Shown: positions 49,824 through 60,917 of the stretch, one piece after another
Layout of the letters: each line of letters starts with the position of its first letter
Position numbering within the stretch: position 1 is the first letter of the stretch
Assembly (NCBI GenBank): GCA_025526995.1
Contig: JAHLKG010000011.1
Location: forward strand, 186,001-250,000
DNA: 64,000 nucleotides
Direction: 5' to 3'
DNA from: Powellomyces hirtus
Taxonomy: Eukaryota; Chytridiomycota; Chytridiomycetes; Spizellomycetales; Powellomycetaceae
Translations under genes and position numbers: made by a program
The notes under the pieces: generated by a model
Seen by the model: only the letters and a program-made list of their open reading frames with translations
Databases searched by the model: none
Told to the model about the DNA's origin: nothing

Positions 49824-49979
49824 ACAGCCGGGTATCAAAAGTCCGCGGCCCCCCTCTGGTGTGACCATAGGTCGCTGCTTACGTTTTGACGGCGATCCTC
49901 CGTGCCAAAATGGGATAGCCTATGGTCACACCAGGGGGGAGGGGGGGGGGGGGCTGCGGACTTTTGATACCCGGCTGTA
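49824..49979. mobile_element. TA-flanked inverted-repeat element, Tc1/mariner-type MITE
   Basis: Two arms (49824-49871 and 49919-49978) are inverted copies: ACAGCCGGGTATCAAAAGTC at the left reads back from the right end. They differ mainly by a longer poly-G run in the right arm. The loop is 47 bases with no coding capacity. The arms are bordered by TA on both sides, as expected for Tc1/mariner insertion. No transposase lies in the window. Confidence 0.75.
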
Positions 49980-50065
49980 CATCCATCAGGGGCGGGGCGT
50001 GTTGGGAATGCCATCCTGAAGTCACAATTAGGGAGCGCGTCTTAGAGAGACAGGAAAAAGTTATA

Positions 50066-53002
50066 TTACGAGGATGCAGAATTCATATCTGCTCTGAACA
50101 GCTTCCCAACCAAAATCATCAACTCCCTTTGCTGCAAATCAGGGTTCTCGGCTTTAATTCGAGCAAAATTCTCTCTCATAAACACAGTATAACGATTGAC
50201 TTTGCAGGGTGTTCCGTCCTTCTTCAATCTCCCAACCCCACCATTAGCGGCTTCGGCATCGTGACCAAGCAATATCAGCGGGCCACGACATCCGCCGCAG
50301 CCGTGCGTAGCTGTATTGATGGACTTGCTGTGGCGGCCGTAGCGTGCTTCGCAGCGTTTGCAGATGTATGTGAACTTGTATGCAATCTCGTAGCTATGGC
50401 AGGCGCGCGTTTGTATGTCGGGGTAGACACTCTCGACAACCTGTCCCCAGTACTTGAAAATGGGGCCATGCGCGGGTTTATTGGTGTGGTTGATGACCCA
50501 CTGAGCTGCATGACACATTTCATGTGCCAGGGTGATCCGAAGCTTCTGTACATTGTCTATCACTTTAACTGACAGCTCAATCCGCGCTGTGTACGTGAAC
50601 GCTCCTTTGCTGAAAGTCCTGAACGTCAAGTATGCATGAGCCACATGTTTCGAATTTGGTTTGGTGCGGCACACGAGTATTAGCCTTATACCTTTCTTGA
50701 AAACACCGGCCCGCAGTAGTGTTCAGCTTGCGTGACCATGATATCTCCAGATCTGCAGGTAGTTTGCTTCCAAACACCTTCTCGTTGAACTCAGCGTAGA
50801 GGGCATTCGCCAGCATGACTCTTTTTCTCGCGAAAGCAATGATAGATGGAGTCGATGGCGTGTTGAACGCACTCAGCGGCTTACGCGCAGGCGTTTGAGT
50901 ATGAGAAGGCTCCCAAACAGAAATCGGCACGGGTTTCGTGGGTGTCCCCTCGAAGACAAGTAATCCGCGATCAGAATCATCGTCACTTTCCTCCTCCCAT
51001 TCATCATTTTGCTCGACAGGCGATGAGGGCACTGGGAGCAAAGGCCCCGGCTCTGTGACCTCGTCAACCACCACATGGACCGGACCATCTTTTATCTCAG
51101 TCGGCGTAACCGCCAATTCGCGGTTAACCAGTGATGTAAACGCAGGTGCATTTGTTGATTGGATCCATCCCTCCTCACTCATCGATGTGACATTCTTGGA
51201 CGTAAGGAACAGCGATCTTTTTGCTGACGGCGGCGATTCCGGTGAATTCTGTGGATCGAAGCTTCCTTGGTCATCCCCCGTCAGAATGGGATTCTCGTGG
51301 TGACTGTCAATCTCTTCCCCTGTAAGATCGACGGTAAGTCTGGACGAACTGGGGGACTTTGGCTTTGCCTGCAAGTTGATGTCGCTTAATGAGACGCTTA
51401 TTGCTGAGCCGCGAAGCTTAGCATCGGAAAGGGGGTTTGAAAGCGTCGGGTCCGGTGATGTCTGGGAGTTTCCAAAAGGATCATTTTTCAAACCACCGGA
51501 CGCCTTATCATCTGCAATCCCTAATTGCTCAAACTGCCTTTCAAAGCTCAGCGATTGGTTGCCGTGCTCATATCCCGGAGAACCGCACTGATTGTCTACA
51601 CGTGTGGAAAAATTTGGGGCGGTTGCAATGGGGGAGATGTCAAGGAAGGTTTCATCAATGACCTGAAATGACATGCGCCGGAATGATGGTTCTGTGCTTG
51701 AACCGGATGGTGAGACGGGCAAATCTTCTCGGGTTTCCAAAACAAATTGGCGGGAGTAAGGGGCATGAGAGACTGGAGTTATGGCAGGAAACATATCGCT
51801 TGGCTCGTTGGAAGGATCCCGACGCCCACGCTTCTTTCTCACGGTTACATGACCATAGTTACTGTCTAAACTCACAAATGAGTGATGAGTTCCAGCACCG
51901 CTGCGATGAGCGCTCGCAACTAACCTTCTTGTGAATCATGCTGAAGTCTGGATGGAGTCCTGTACATCTTGGTGCCTTTTGGAATGAGTGTCTCCATCTC
52001 ATCGTCGCACCACGAGTTCTCGACCGCGGCCGACACATGAGCATGCAGTCGTGAAGGGCTTGTAGGATTGATATGTTGAGCGTCCAGAGTGTTGAAAGAT
52101 CCATTGGCGCTTTCCTCGAGGTCACCAGCACTGTTCATAATTAGGGATTCATCCATGCGAGACGCAAGTTCGGACACGTCCTCATCAACATCGGAACAGG
52201 GAAGATCGGTGTGAACACCTCCCGGGAGAGTGGTTTGGCACGTAGAGTTTTCATTATCTGAGCACGAGAAGTATTCCGAGTCATCATCATTGATGTGCGA
52301 CATGCTTGATTCACCACGCTGATCCATGTGAAGTTCGTACTCTGAGCTCTCGCCTTCCCCAGCAGACTTGCGAGCTTGGATATAGAAATGTCGGTCAACG
52401 CTCATGTGCTCTGTGGCGCCTCCGTCTGCGTCGTTCTCAACTTTGACACTGTGTTGTAGATCCAGCTTCTTGGAATAATGTGATAGACTTTGTCTCACTC
52501 CACGTGTTTCATGCCCGTGGCCCTCCTCGTCTAACCTGAAAGAGTCGTCTGGGGCATTCGTGTTCTTGATGTCCTTCGACGACAAAGAGTCCTTTGATAT
52601 TGTTTTTTGTAAGGGACATGTTTCTGCCGATGATTCTTGCAAGGGCGCGTTTTTATCATCTTCTATAGATGCCTCAAAGGATGTTTCACTGGCTCCGGCC
52701 TCGCTCTCCGAATTGGCGCGTACATCATTAGACACATCTGACAAGTCCAAATCATCAAAAAATCCCGGCTGTAGGAAATGATAAGGGTCCTCAAACGGAT
52801 AGTTCGAGTTGTTTCTATCCTCAATATCTTGTTCTAACTACAAACCGGACTGTGAGAACGGAGGCAGTGGGCGCAGGCTCCGAAGTTAGGGCGGACCAAC
52901 CTGCGCTAGAAAGGCGTCTATTCCCCCCTTGGTAATATTATGTTCCCAGTGTCTGTCAGGGCAGACCCTTCGTAAGAGCGTGGCTATTGCAAGGTCCGTC
53001 AT
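50066..53002 (-). CDS. GCNA-like SprT-domain protease
   Basis: Exon 1 starts at ATG 53002 (MTDLAIATLLRRVCPDRHW). The middle 600 residues are acidic and Ser-rich, expected to be disordered. The C-terminal SprT domain begins ALYAEFNEKVFGSKLPADLE, with WSRKLNTTAGRC spliced to an exon reading FSKGAFTYTARIELS. The zinc-protease motif is LAHEMCHAAQW (HEMCH), followed by a zinc ribbon CKRCEARYG to CGGC. The end KVNRYTVFMRENFARIKAEN looks like a short HMG-type segment. This arrangement is that of GCNA/ACRC, which removes DNA-protein crosslinks and guards genome stability. Introns: about 52900, 51912-51856 and 50695-50641. It diverges from RidA over only 148 bases. Confidence 0.85.
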
Positions 53003-53150
53003 TTGCTCCCTCCCTAGGCATTGTGAGAAATGGTGTTAAGCAGTCGAGTTCAAAAGCGTTGAACGCGTCTGTCCGGGAGGACAAGCCACATCTCGATCAT
53101 GTCAAAGCTGTAGTACTGACACACCATCTATTGTCTCTTGCAGTTTGCCA
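53003..53150. promoter_or_regulatory. Short divergent promoter of GCNA and RidA
   Basis: Only 148 bases separate the two start codons, so the promoters must overlap. No TATA box is seen. Confidence 0.6.
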
Positions 53151-53883
53151 ATGTTTGCTCACAATCTAATCCACTTGTCCTCTCGAAGAGCATTTTCTGC
53201 ACCTCTCATTCACAACACCACTTTCGCTGGGTAGGTTTGCTGCTGGCTAGGAAATTCAAAGCTCTGATGGTCGTCTAACAACGTTGTAGGCCAACTGTTT
53301 TCCGCAAAATGTCATCTCTGAGACACACCAAGACAGACACTGCTCCTGCAGCCATTGGCCCATACTCTCAGGCCGTTGTCGCCAATGGATTCGTGTTCAC
53401 CGCTGGTTCCTTGGCTTTCGGTTGGTTTGCTCTATCTGAATGTTTTCTCCCATTTGCTGGCACTCAAAACTTCAGCTCTGCCTTGAAAGATCTCAAGACA
53501 ATGGAGCTCGTGGAAGGAGGAATTGTTCCCCAAACCAGGCAAGCCCTGAAGAACATGAAGGCTGTCCTGGAAGCCTCTGGCTCGTCCCTGGACAAAGTGG
53601 TCAAAACCACTGTCTTCCTGAAGGTGAGAAATCCACTGCTCGAATGGCGGACTTGCACGCAGCAGCTGACTAGCACAATACCACGCAGGACATGAACGAC
53701 TTTGCGGAGATGAACAAGGTCTACTCTGAGGTCTTTGGGGATTCTCGTCCTGCCCGCTCAGCGGTAGAAGGTATGACACCGCTATTAACTATGTCTGCTA
53801 TTTGCTGACTTCGATGCTTCGTAGTCGCGCGTCTTCCCCGCGACGCTGTAGTAGAGATTGAGGCCGTTGGTCTCGTTCAGTAA
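53151..53883 (+). CDS. RidA/YjgF-family deaminase with possible mitochondrial presequence
   Basis: Exon 1 (53151-53230) encodes [20 protein letters not shown], an Arg/Ser-rich presequence. It splices to 53290, giving GPTVFRKM and then the conserved [20 protein letters not shown]. Later parts are [29 protein letters not shown] spliced to [16 protein letters not shown], and [20 protein letters not shown] with the catalytic arginine. The second ATG (in FRKM) would give a cytosolic form. RidA hydrolyses reactive 2-aminoacrylate and other enamines. A segment near 53421-53474 may be a further in-frame intron. The stop is TAA at 53881. Confidence 0.9.
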
Positions 53884-54177
53884 ATCAACCGAGATTAGGA
53901 CTGCATTCTTTATGCTTGCTTCTATTCTTCAAATTTGTTGTTTGCAAACTGGATGTGATCTATGTAGCATGTCTAGATACACTGAATGAACTTCACACAC
54001 CATCACATTTCCTCCTCGGACATCTGCGGCCGCTGAGTCCCGTTGCACGGTCCCGACATCACATCAAGTCCCGTTCACAGAATGTGAGCTGGTCAGGCAT
54101 GATTGTCGGATATCATTTAGCACTCCATCGGAAACACCTTGCTAAGAGCAAGGCGCACACCACGAGGATTCGCTGTG

Positions 54178-55086
54178 TCAGTTTCTTCTCGACAAAATGA
54201 TTGCGTGGTCGGTCCCATTCCAATGCATCCATGTGCTTTGGTTATACTGCTTGCCATTGACGGGGATCGCGTGCACTCCCGTGTGTCTTTCTACGTTGAA
54301 GCTTATGGGAACCCCGTCTAGCTCATCTGCAATCTGCGTCAGTGTTTGGGAAATCGTGCTTCCCTCGGGGACGAAGACGGCGCCAAGTAAATGGGAGTCG
54401 CATCGTTTGGTATCGTAAACCAGCAATTCCTTTTTCGGGACTGACACTGGATTGGGAACTTTGGTGAGCCCTCGGCGTGGTTTGCAAATGTACATGCAAA
54501 CACCGGCAAGCTTACCATTGATGTTTGCCCGCAGTGGCGTGCTGGTCTCTTGCGGGGCAGCAGGGAGTGGAACCTCTCGTGTGGTGTTGGAGAGCAGCAT
54601 TCCTGACTTCCCGTGGATTGTGGAAGGAGGCTGTTGAACATCCTCAGTTGTTCGCGATGAGAATTGTTCATACTTTTCTGGAACTACAGATCCAGGTTGT
54701 TCTGTTATCGGCAAGGAAAACAAAAGGTCTGTCGGCGGTGCGGCGAGATACGCAGGTAGAAAGGGCAGGGGGTCCTCTTTCTTCGCGGGGGGCTGGGCAG
54801 CCACTGAACGTTTGAAAAGCCGGCGAACTTCATCTTTGCGTGCTAAATCGGCGGCTGTTTCGCCCTTTTTGTTGGCAATCGTCTCGTCGGCTCCGTGTGA
54901 CAAGAGCAATTCGACCACCTCCGCATGTCCCCTTTGGGCGCCCCAATGGAGCGGTGTCCACCCGTTCACCGGGTTCTTTGCGTTGACATTCACTTCATCA
55001 GTAGCCAGGTACCAGCGAACCTTGTCCACCAGCCCTACAGCGGCTGCTTCCCGGAGCGCCTCTTCTCGGGGATCTTCCCTATTCAT
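54178..55086 (-). CDS. ANKRD40-like ankyrin repeat protein
   Basis: A single exon of 302 residues starts at ATG 55086. Residues 5-100 hold ankyrin repeats: VNGWTPLHWGAQRGHAEVVE, LLLSHGADETIANKKGETAA. The middle is Pro-rich. The C-terminal 90 residues (KELLVYDTKRCDSHLLGAVF, TQIADELDGVP, DHAIILSRRN) form a separate, compact-looking domain. Domain order and the VNGWTPLHWG block resemble ANKRD40 of animals, whose function is unclear. The frame continues upstream to 55128 but begins there with GTG. The convergent RidA gene ends about 300 bases away, with nothing else recognised between. Confidence 0.75.
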   Translation of the reverse strand: MNREDPREEALREAAAVGLVDKVRWYLATDEVNVNAKNPVNGWTPLHWGAQRGHAEVVELLLSHGADETIANKKGETAADLARKDEVRRLFKRSVAAQPPAKKEDPLPFLPAYLAAPPTDLLFSLPITEQPGSVVPEKYEQFSSRTTEDVQQPPSTIHGKSGMLLSNTTREVPLPAAPQETSTPLRANINGKLAGVCMYICKPRRGLTKVPNPVSVPKKELLVYDTKRCDSHLLGAVFVPEGSTISQTLTQIADELDGVPISFNVERHTGVHAIPVNGKQYNQSTWMHWNGTDHAIILSRRN

Positions 55087-55504
55087 GCTGTTACGGAATG
55101 TGGAAACGACGGATCTCTGCACAGCCACCTCCTGAACAAGGTGGTGGGCGACGCTGAGCGTGTCCGGTTGTGGAATTACCCCGGCAGAAATGTTACTGAC
55201 AAATGATCATTCTTCTGCCCGGCCTAGTGTCCCCATTAAATCCGGCTATAGCGCGCCCCTTTGCGATCTAAGACCCTGAAACCTGATGAGTCCAGAAGGA
55301 AGGGATCAAGAATCGTAGAGGACATTGCATTACCGCATATTTGCGACACGGAGCGTACAATAGAATTGGGAACGGGAGCCTCGCGCTTGCCGAGCCAAAA
55401 TTAGCCGGATGCATCCAGTCATCGCTCGCGCCTCCTCGTCACGGAGCGAACTCAGGCAGCCCGCTTCAATCCGTCCTTTGCACCCTCCTGAAATCGCTAC
55501 AAGA
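55087..55504. promoter_or_regulatory. Divergent promoter of the ankyrin protein and RPS3
   Basis: About 418 bases between divergent starts, with no supported gene. A clear TATA box is not seen, as is usual for ribosomal protein promoters. Confidence 0.45.
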
Positions 55505-56719
<1,215 letters not shown>

Positions 56720-57619
56720 ATGTCTACCTAGAGCGCGGTTCGTAGTTGTGTACATTTGGGAGGGTCAATTTCAATTCAATCGAAAACATATTCCCAGTAT
56801 CGGGAGTGGCTGCTGAAACCCCTTCTTAGGGCCATCTTAAAACTGATCAACATATATTCGATTTTTGATGTGACTGCTTGGACGTTTCCAAAGCATCATT
56901 CTGAACTGTACAAACATCTCTGTTGGAATGTAGGAAACGCTTTCGTAATGGAATCGTGTTCTGAACAACATGTTTGCAAGTGCGGGGGAAGGGCCATGGT
57001 ACTGATAATCATACCAACACCAATGTTAGAAGTCTGGCGCGAAGAGCATATAGATATGGCGCAGTCGTCAGTTTGGGGTGGATGGGGAACGCGTTCTTGC
57101 TCGGTTCGTGTTCAGACGCGGTTGTCCGTCCGCTTTCGAAAATAGATATTGCTTCCATGTGGCTGCAAGCACGGACAATGACTCACCTGAGTAAAGCAAT
57201 GTTCCATGATGCGCGTGGCTGCTAATACAGTTGGTCGGGTCGGCTGCTGGAACCTGGAGAGGTCCGGATCGGAGGATGGCATGTGTACTAGTAGTACATG
57301 TACATCTGATGATCGCAACCACTGGGGTTTTGCCACGGATGCACACAGCAGCGGCCCCGACCGAACTGCCGCTGAGCACCGGGCCGAGGCTCCAGATTCC
57401 TGAGGTCTACGAAGTTTGCCAGGAGACGCGTGCGGCTATATTGCTTCCCGGCTTTCCTGGGATCGACTCGGTGACCGAGCCGCTTTCACCTGCCCATTCG
57501 ATTTGGGAGCTATAAAGGGAGTGAGTACTCCATGTGCGCAACCCAAAGCCCAGTGCACTTGAAATGACTCAGACAAAAGCTCACCACATACAAATCAGGC
57601 GCGTCCGCGGTCCGCGTCA
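56720..57619. other. Intergenic region downstream of RPS3
   Basis: About 900 bases without a supported exon. CTATAAAG at 57508-57515 is a TATA-like element and lies about 50 bases before an ATG (57564), so the promoter of the following SH3-like/metacaspase transcription unit is probably here. A first exon may lie near 57564 but was not resolved. Confidence 0.4.
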
Positions 57620-58262
57620 GTTTGCGGAAACAAAGATCAACCTGGCGCTCGCCAAGCGTATGAGCCAGCTTTCAATGATGAAAAGAATGCCTCAGCTCAG
57701 TTCTATGCCGTTGAGGGTAGAAAAGCCAAGAACGGCAAGCAGCTTACTGTCAAGCAGGGTGATCATGTAAGTCTCGATAGTTGGTTATCCAATAAGGTTC
57801 TGTCCTCTTGTAAGAACTAACATGCGCATGTTCTGCTTCGCCTCAGCTTATTATTGTCAAGGAATACGATGACCAATGGCTTGCCGCTTACAACGTGAGG
57901 ACCGATAAAGTTGGATCTATCGACTTCCATATCCTTGCTGAGCTTGAGGAAAAAGAGGGTTGGCAAGATGAGGAGGAAGACGTGGAATCCGTAGAGAACG
58001 AGGGAGGCGAGGAACACGAGGAAGACGCGGTAGTTGAGGAAGTAGAGACTCAGGAAGAAGCAAGTGAAGATGAAGCGAATAAGGAGGAGGATCGGACAGC
58101 CGCGAACCGTCTGGTGAGCGTTCATTTGTTTGCTCCCAGATTTAAGTGTTTCAATGAACTTACCACATGGGTTGCTTTAGCTCGAGACCCACGAGGGTCA
58201 CTACGTCCCTGAGAAGATCGCCGAAACATGGGCAGAACTCAAGGCAAAGTACGTAGGAGTCG
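57620..58262 (+). CDS. SH3-like segment upstream of the metacaspase
   Basis: From about 57622 the sequence reads GARQAYEPAFNDEKNASAQF and QLTVKQGDH, with a donor at 57769. The acceptor at 57846 continues LIIVKEYDDQWLAAYNVRTD and KVGSIDFHILAELEEKEGW. This has the pattern of an SH3 fold (hydrophobic ALYDY-like strand, GD, W, G). An acidic Glu-rich linker follows, then an intron from 58112 and an exon ETHEGHYVPEKIAETWAELK. That frame overlaps the metacaspase start and differs from it by one base. It could be a separate gene or the N-terminal half of the metacaspase. Confidence 0.5.
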
Positions 58263-59289
58263 ATGTTGGAGCTCAACAAGCCCGGAACTGGCGCTCGCCG
58301 TGCATTGTGCGTCGGCGTTAACTACCCTGACTCCAACAACGGGCTCGACGGTTGCGTCAGGGACGCGAACGCGATGATGACATTCATCCAGGAGCGTTAT
58401 GGATACAAGCGTGAGAACATCAAGCTCCTTGTGGATGTTGGTGAAGGTGACGGCCTCCCTACACGATTGAACATCATCAAGGCCTTCAACTGGCTTACAG
58501 AAGGCGTGGTCCCTGGTGACAACCTGTTCTTCTCCTTCTCGGGACACGGAACCCAAATCTATGATGGCAAAGAGGCCGAAGAGAGCGATGAGCTTGACGG
58601 TTACGATGAAGCCATTTGCACTACCGACAACGACTTCATCACCGACGACGAGATTCACGACCTTCTTGTGAAGAAACTCCCCCCTCGATCGCAGCTTGTT
58701 GCTATCTTCGATTCATGCCACCCTGGACGTGACATGGATTTGCCATTCTCCTACCAAACCGACGGTGCCCTTCACGAGCCCGACTTCGAATCCGAGGTTC
58801 AAGACATTCTCTGCACTGGCTTCCACGGCCCCTTCCGCGGTGTTTGCAACCTTTACACCAAATGGAACGACAGCAAAGATCGGGACGGTCCCATGAGCGA
58901 AGAAGAAAAGACCGACTTTGAAGCAACGTTCCAGCGCATTGGACAACTCCTGAAAGAGGTTGAGATGGATATGAGCCACCGCATCGTCACAATCAACAGC
59001 CGTCTTCACGATGGCCAAAGTGCGCGCTCACAAGACCGGGCTTGCCGATGTCACCATGATCTCGGGCTGCCGCGACTCGCAATTCTCTACGGAGACCAAG
59101 GACGCCCAGACCAATCTGTCTGGCGGTGCTCTTTCCACCACCCTGCGCAAGATATTGAGCGTCAACAAGGCCACTACCTACTCGGCACTCTTGCATCAGC
59201 TTCGCGATGCCCTGGTCGAGGATTTCAACCAGACGCCTACCATTTCGTGTGCGCGCATCATGGACTTACACAACAGCTTTAGCCTGTAG
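58263..59289 (+). CDS. Type I-like metacaspase, one apparent frame break
   Basis: The catalytic domain begins ARRALCVGVNYPDSNNGLDG. The catalytic His is in FSFSGHGTQI and the catalytic Cys in AIFDSCHPGRDMD. The p20 part continues to MDMSHRIVTINSRLH (about 59005). There the conserved p10 part continues in the next frame: MAKVRAHKTGLADVTMISGC, RDSQ, GALSTTL and the end MDLHNSFSL at 59289. The first frame runs to 59282 without family resemblance. Metacaspases are Ca-dependent Arg/Lys-specific cysteine proteases linked to proteostasis and cell death. One base insertion or deletion near 59005 would restore the chain; no intron fits. Sequencing error is the simplest reading. Confidence 0.8.
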
Positions 59290-59800
59290 AATTAGCTCAC
59301 GACTCTGTGGAGCTAACTAGACTTTGGGCAACGCCATAATAACCAGAGGCTGTGCCTTAATTCTCCAATATACCTGGCGTACTGTATATGGTTCATGCAA
59401 CCACACACTTCAGAAGTCATTTTCTTTGCAATGTCTGTTCTGATGCACAACCACACACTTTAGAAGTCATTTTCCTTGCAATGTCTGTTCTGATGCACAC
59501 GCTCACAATGGCATAAAAACAAAGAGTCGATTAAATGCGTGCGACGCACGCGACACACGATTTAAGCTTAGGCCAAATGAACATCCTCCGACCCTCCGAA
59601 CCCAGAGGGTTGACATCATCCGAAACACCTCCACGCTTGGCCGCTCTTTCTTTGCTTCAAAAAAGCCTGCCCCTCAGAAGGCACACATCCCAGTGACGCA
59701 TCTCGCCAGAAGAATGTGCTTCCGGAGGTCCCTGTTGAGTTGCTTCGTGATAAGCAATGTTTTGGTATATTTTATTGCAGTACGTTTTACGTCCACACCC
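59290..59800. other. 3' region of the metacaspase with a 50-bp direct repeat
   Basis: A 50-base unit starting AACCACACACTT occurs twice in tandem at 59399-59448 and 59449-59498 with two or three differences. No gene is seen in the remainder. Confidence 0.7.
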
Positions 59801-59882
59801 GACGGTTTGGCCGAGTGGTTAAGGCGATGCCCTGCTAAGGCATTTCCCTCTGGGAGCGCAGGTTCAAATCCTGCAGCCGTCG
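59801..59882 (+). tRNA. tRNA-Ser (anticodon GCT), copy 1
   Basis: Cloverleaf with acceptor GACGGTT/AGCCGTC, D arm GGCCGAGTGGTTAAGGC, anticodon stem ATGCC/GGCAT with loop CTGCTAA, a long variable arm (TTCCCTCTGGGAGC) and T arm GCAGG TTCAAAT CCTGC. The long variable arm and anticodon GCT define a serine tRNA reading AGC/AGT. A T run shortly after (AATTTTTG) can terminate polymerase III. Confidence 0.95.
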
Positions 59883-59999
59883 CGATGATCAATTTTTGAC
59901 CGTATTTTGAAATTGTTTTTGTTGATGCCCATTAACCCACAGGAAGTGGTTGACGACGCAGCTTCTTGAGTTTGCATCCTTGAGTATGTGTCCACACCC

Positions 60000-60081
60000 G
60001 ACGGTTTGGCCGAGTGGTTAAGGCGATGCCCTGCTAAGGCATTTCCCTCTGGGAGCGCAGGTTCAAATCCTGCAGCCGTCG
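60000..60081 (+). tRNA. tRNA-Ser (anticodon GCT), copy 2
   Basis: The 82-base gene is identical to the copy at 59801 and lies 199 bases downstream in the same direction, with similar flanks on both sides. Confidence 0.95.
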
Positions 60082-60917
60082 CGTTGATCAATCTTTTGAC
60101 CGTATTTGGAAGTTGTTCTGTCGATGCGACACAAGCACAGGACGTGGTTAAGGATACAACTTCTTCTTTCTGCAGCGTGTATATGTGTTCACGGATGCAT
60201 CCCGACCGCTTTCATGACGGAAACCACAGTTTTGGATCAACCCTCATCAGCAGTGCGGTTCCAATCTGGCCGGGAGCCCTGGAAGCAGCCCTGGAAGCGA
60301 GAGTACACGTCGAGAATATATCGATGAATTGATGCTCCTTGAATGTCCATGTCAAAGATGGGCGGACGGCTGTGATGTACCGTTAGACATCTACGGGGAC
60401 ATTGTTAAAGTCTACGAATAGGTCCTTGTTGTTCTTGGCGCTTGTTGCAGCGGCTGGTTCGCACATACACACCAGGCTCGATCTCGCAATATAGCTGAAG
60501 GCGGTGTCGTCCAGGGCGGTGAGGTTGGTCTCCCATTTTGCTAGCAACCCGCAATCTCCATTTTTTTTTGGATGGTGGGTGCAAGTAGTTGTGGGGGCAG
60601 CGGCTTCACCATCAACACTGAGAAGCAGAATTCGGCCGTAGTCTCCCATGTGATGGGTTTCTGGTTTGCAGTTTCCGAGAAATTTGAAGCACTTGGAAAA
60701 TTTGTTCCTATTGTGCACGCCGGAAAGTTGTTTCCCTGAGTCCTGGCTGCAGACCGTAATATACTGATGATGGAAATGTGGGACATATTCAGGTAATGTG
60801 AAACGAGCTGGCCAATTCCGGAAAACATAGATAATGAAAAGAGAGGACAGGAATGGAATTTGAATTTCTCTTTTGGGGTTCTGATCACAAACAGCAGATA
60901 CCTAGCTCTGTACCAAT
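60082..60917. other. Region between tRNA-Ser and RFT1
   Basis: The first 90 bases repeat the tRNA flank. A minus-strand frame of 111 residues (60718-60383) has six cysteines and no recognised domain; it may be a remnant. No firm gene is supported. Confidence 0.35.

Noticed and set aside
50066..53002. Spartan (SPRTN) rather than GCNA as identity of the SprT protease
   Set aside because: The SprT domain is C-terminal after a long acidic region and is followed by a zinc ribbon and HMG-like end, as in GCNA; Spartan has the domain at its N-terminus.
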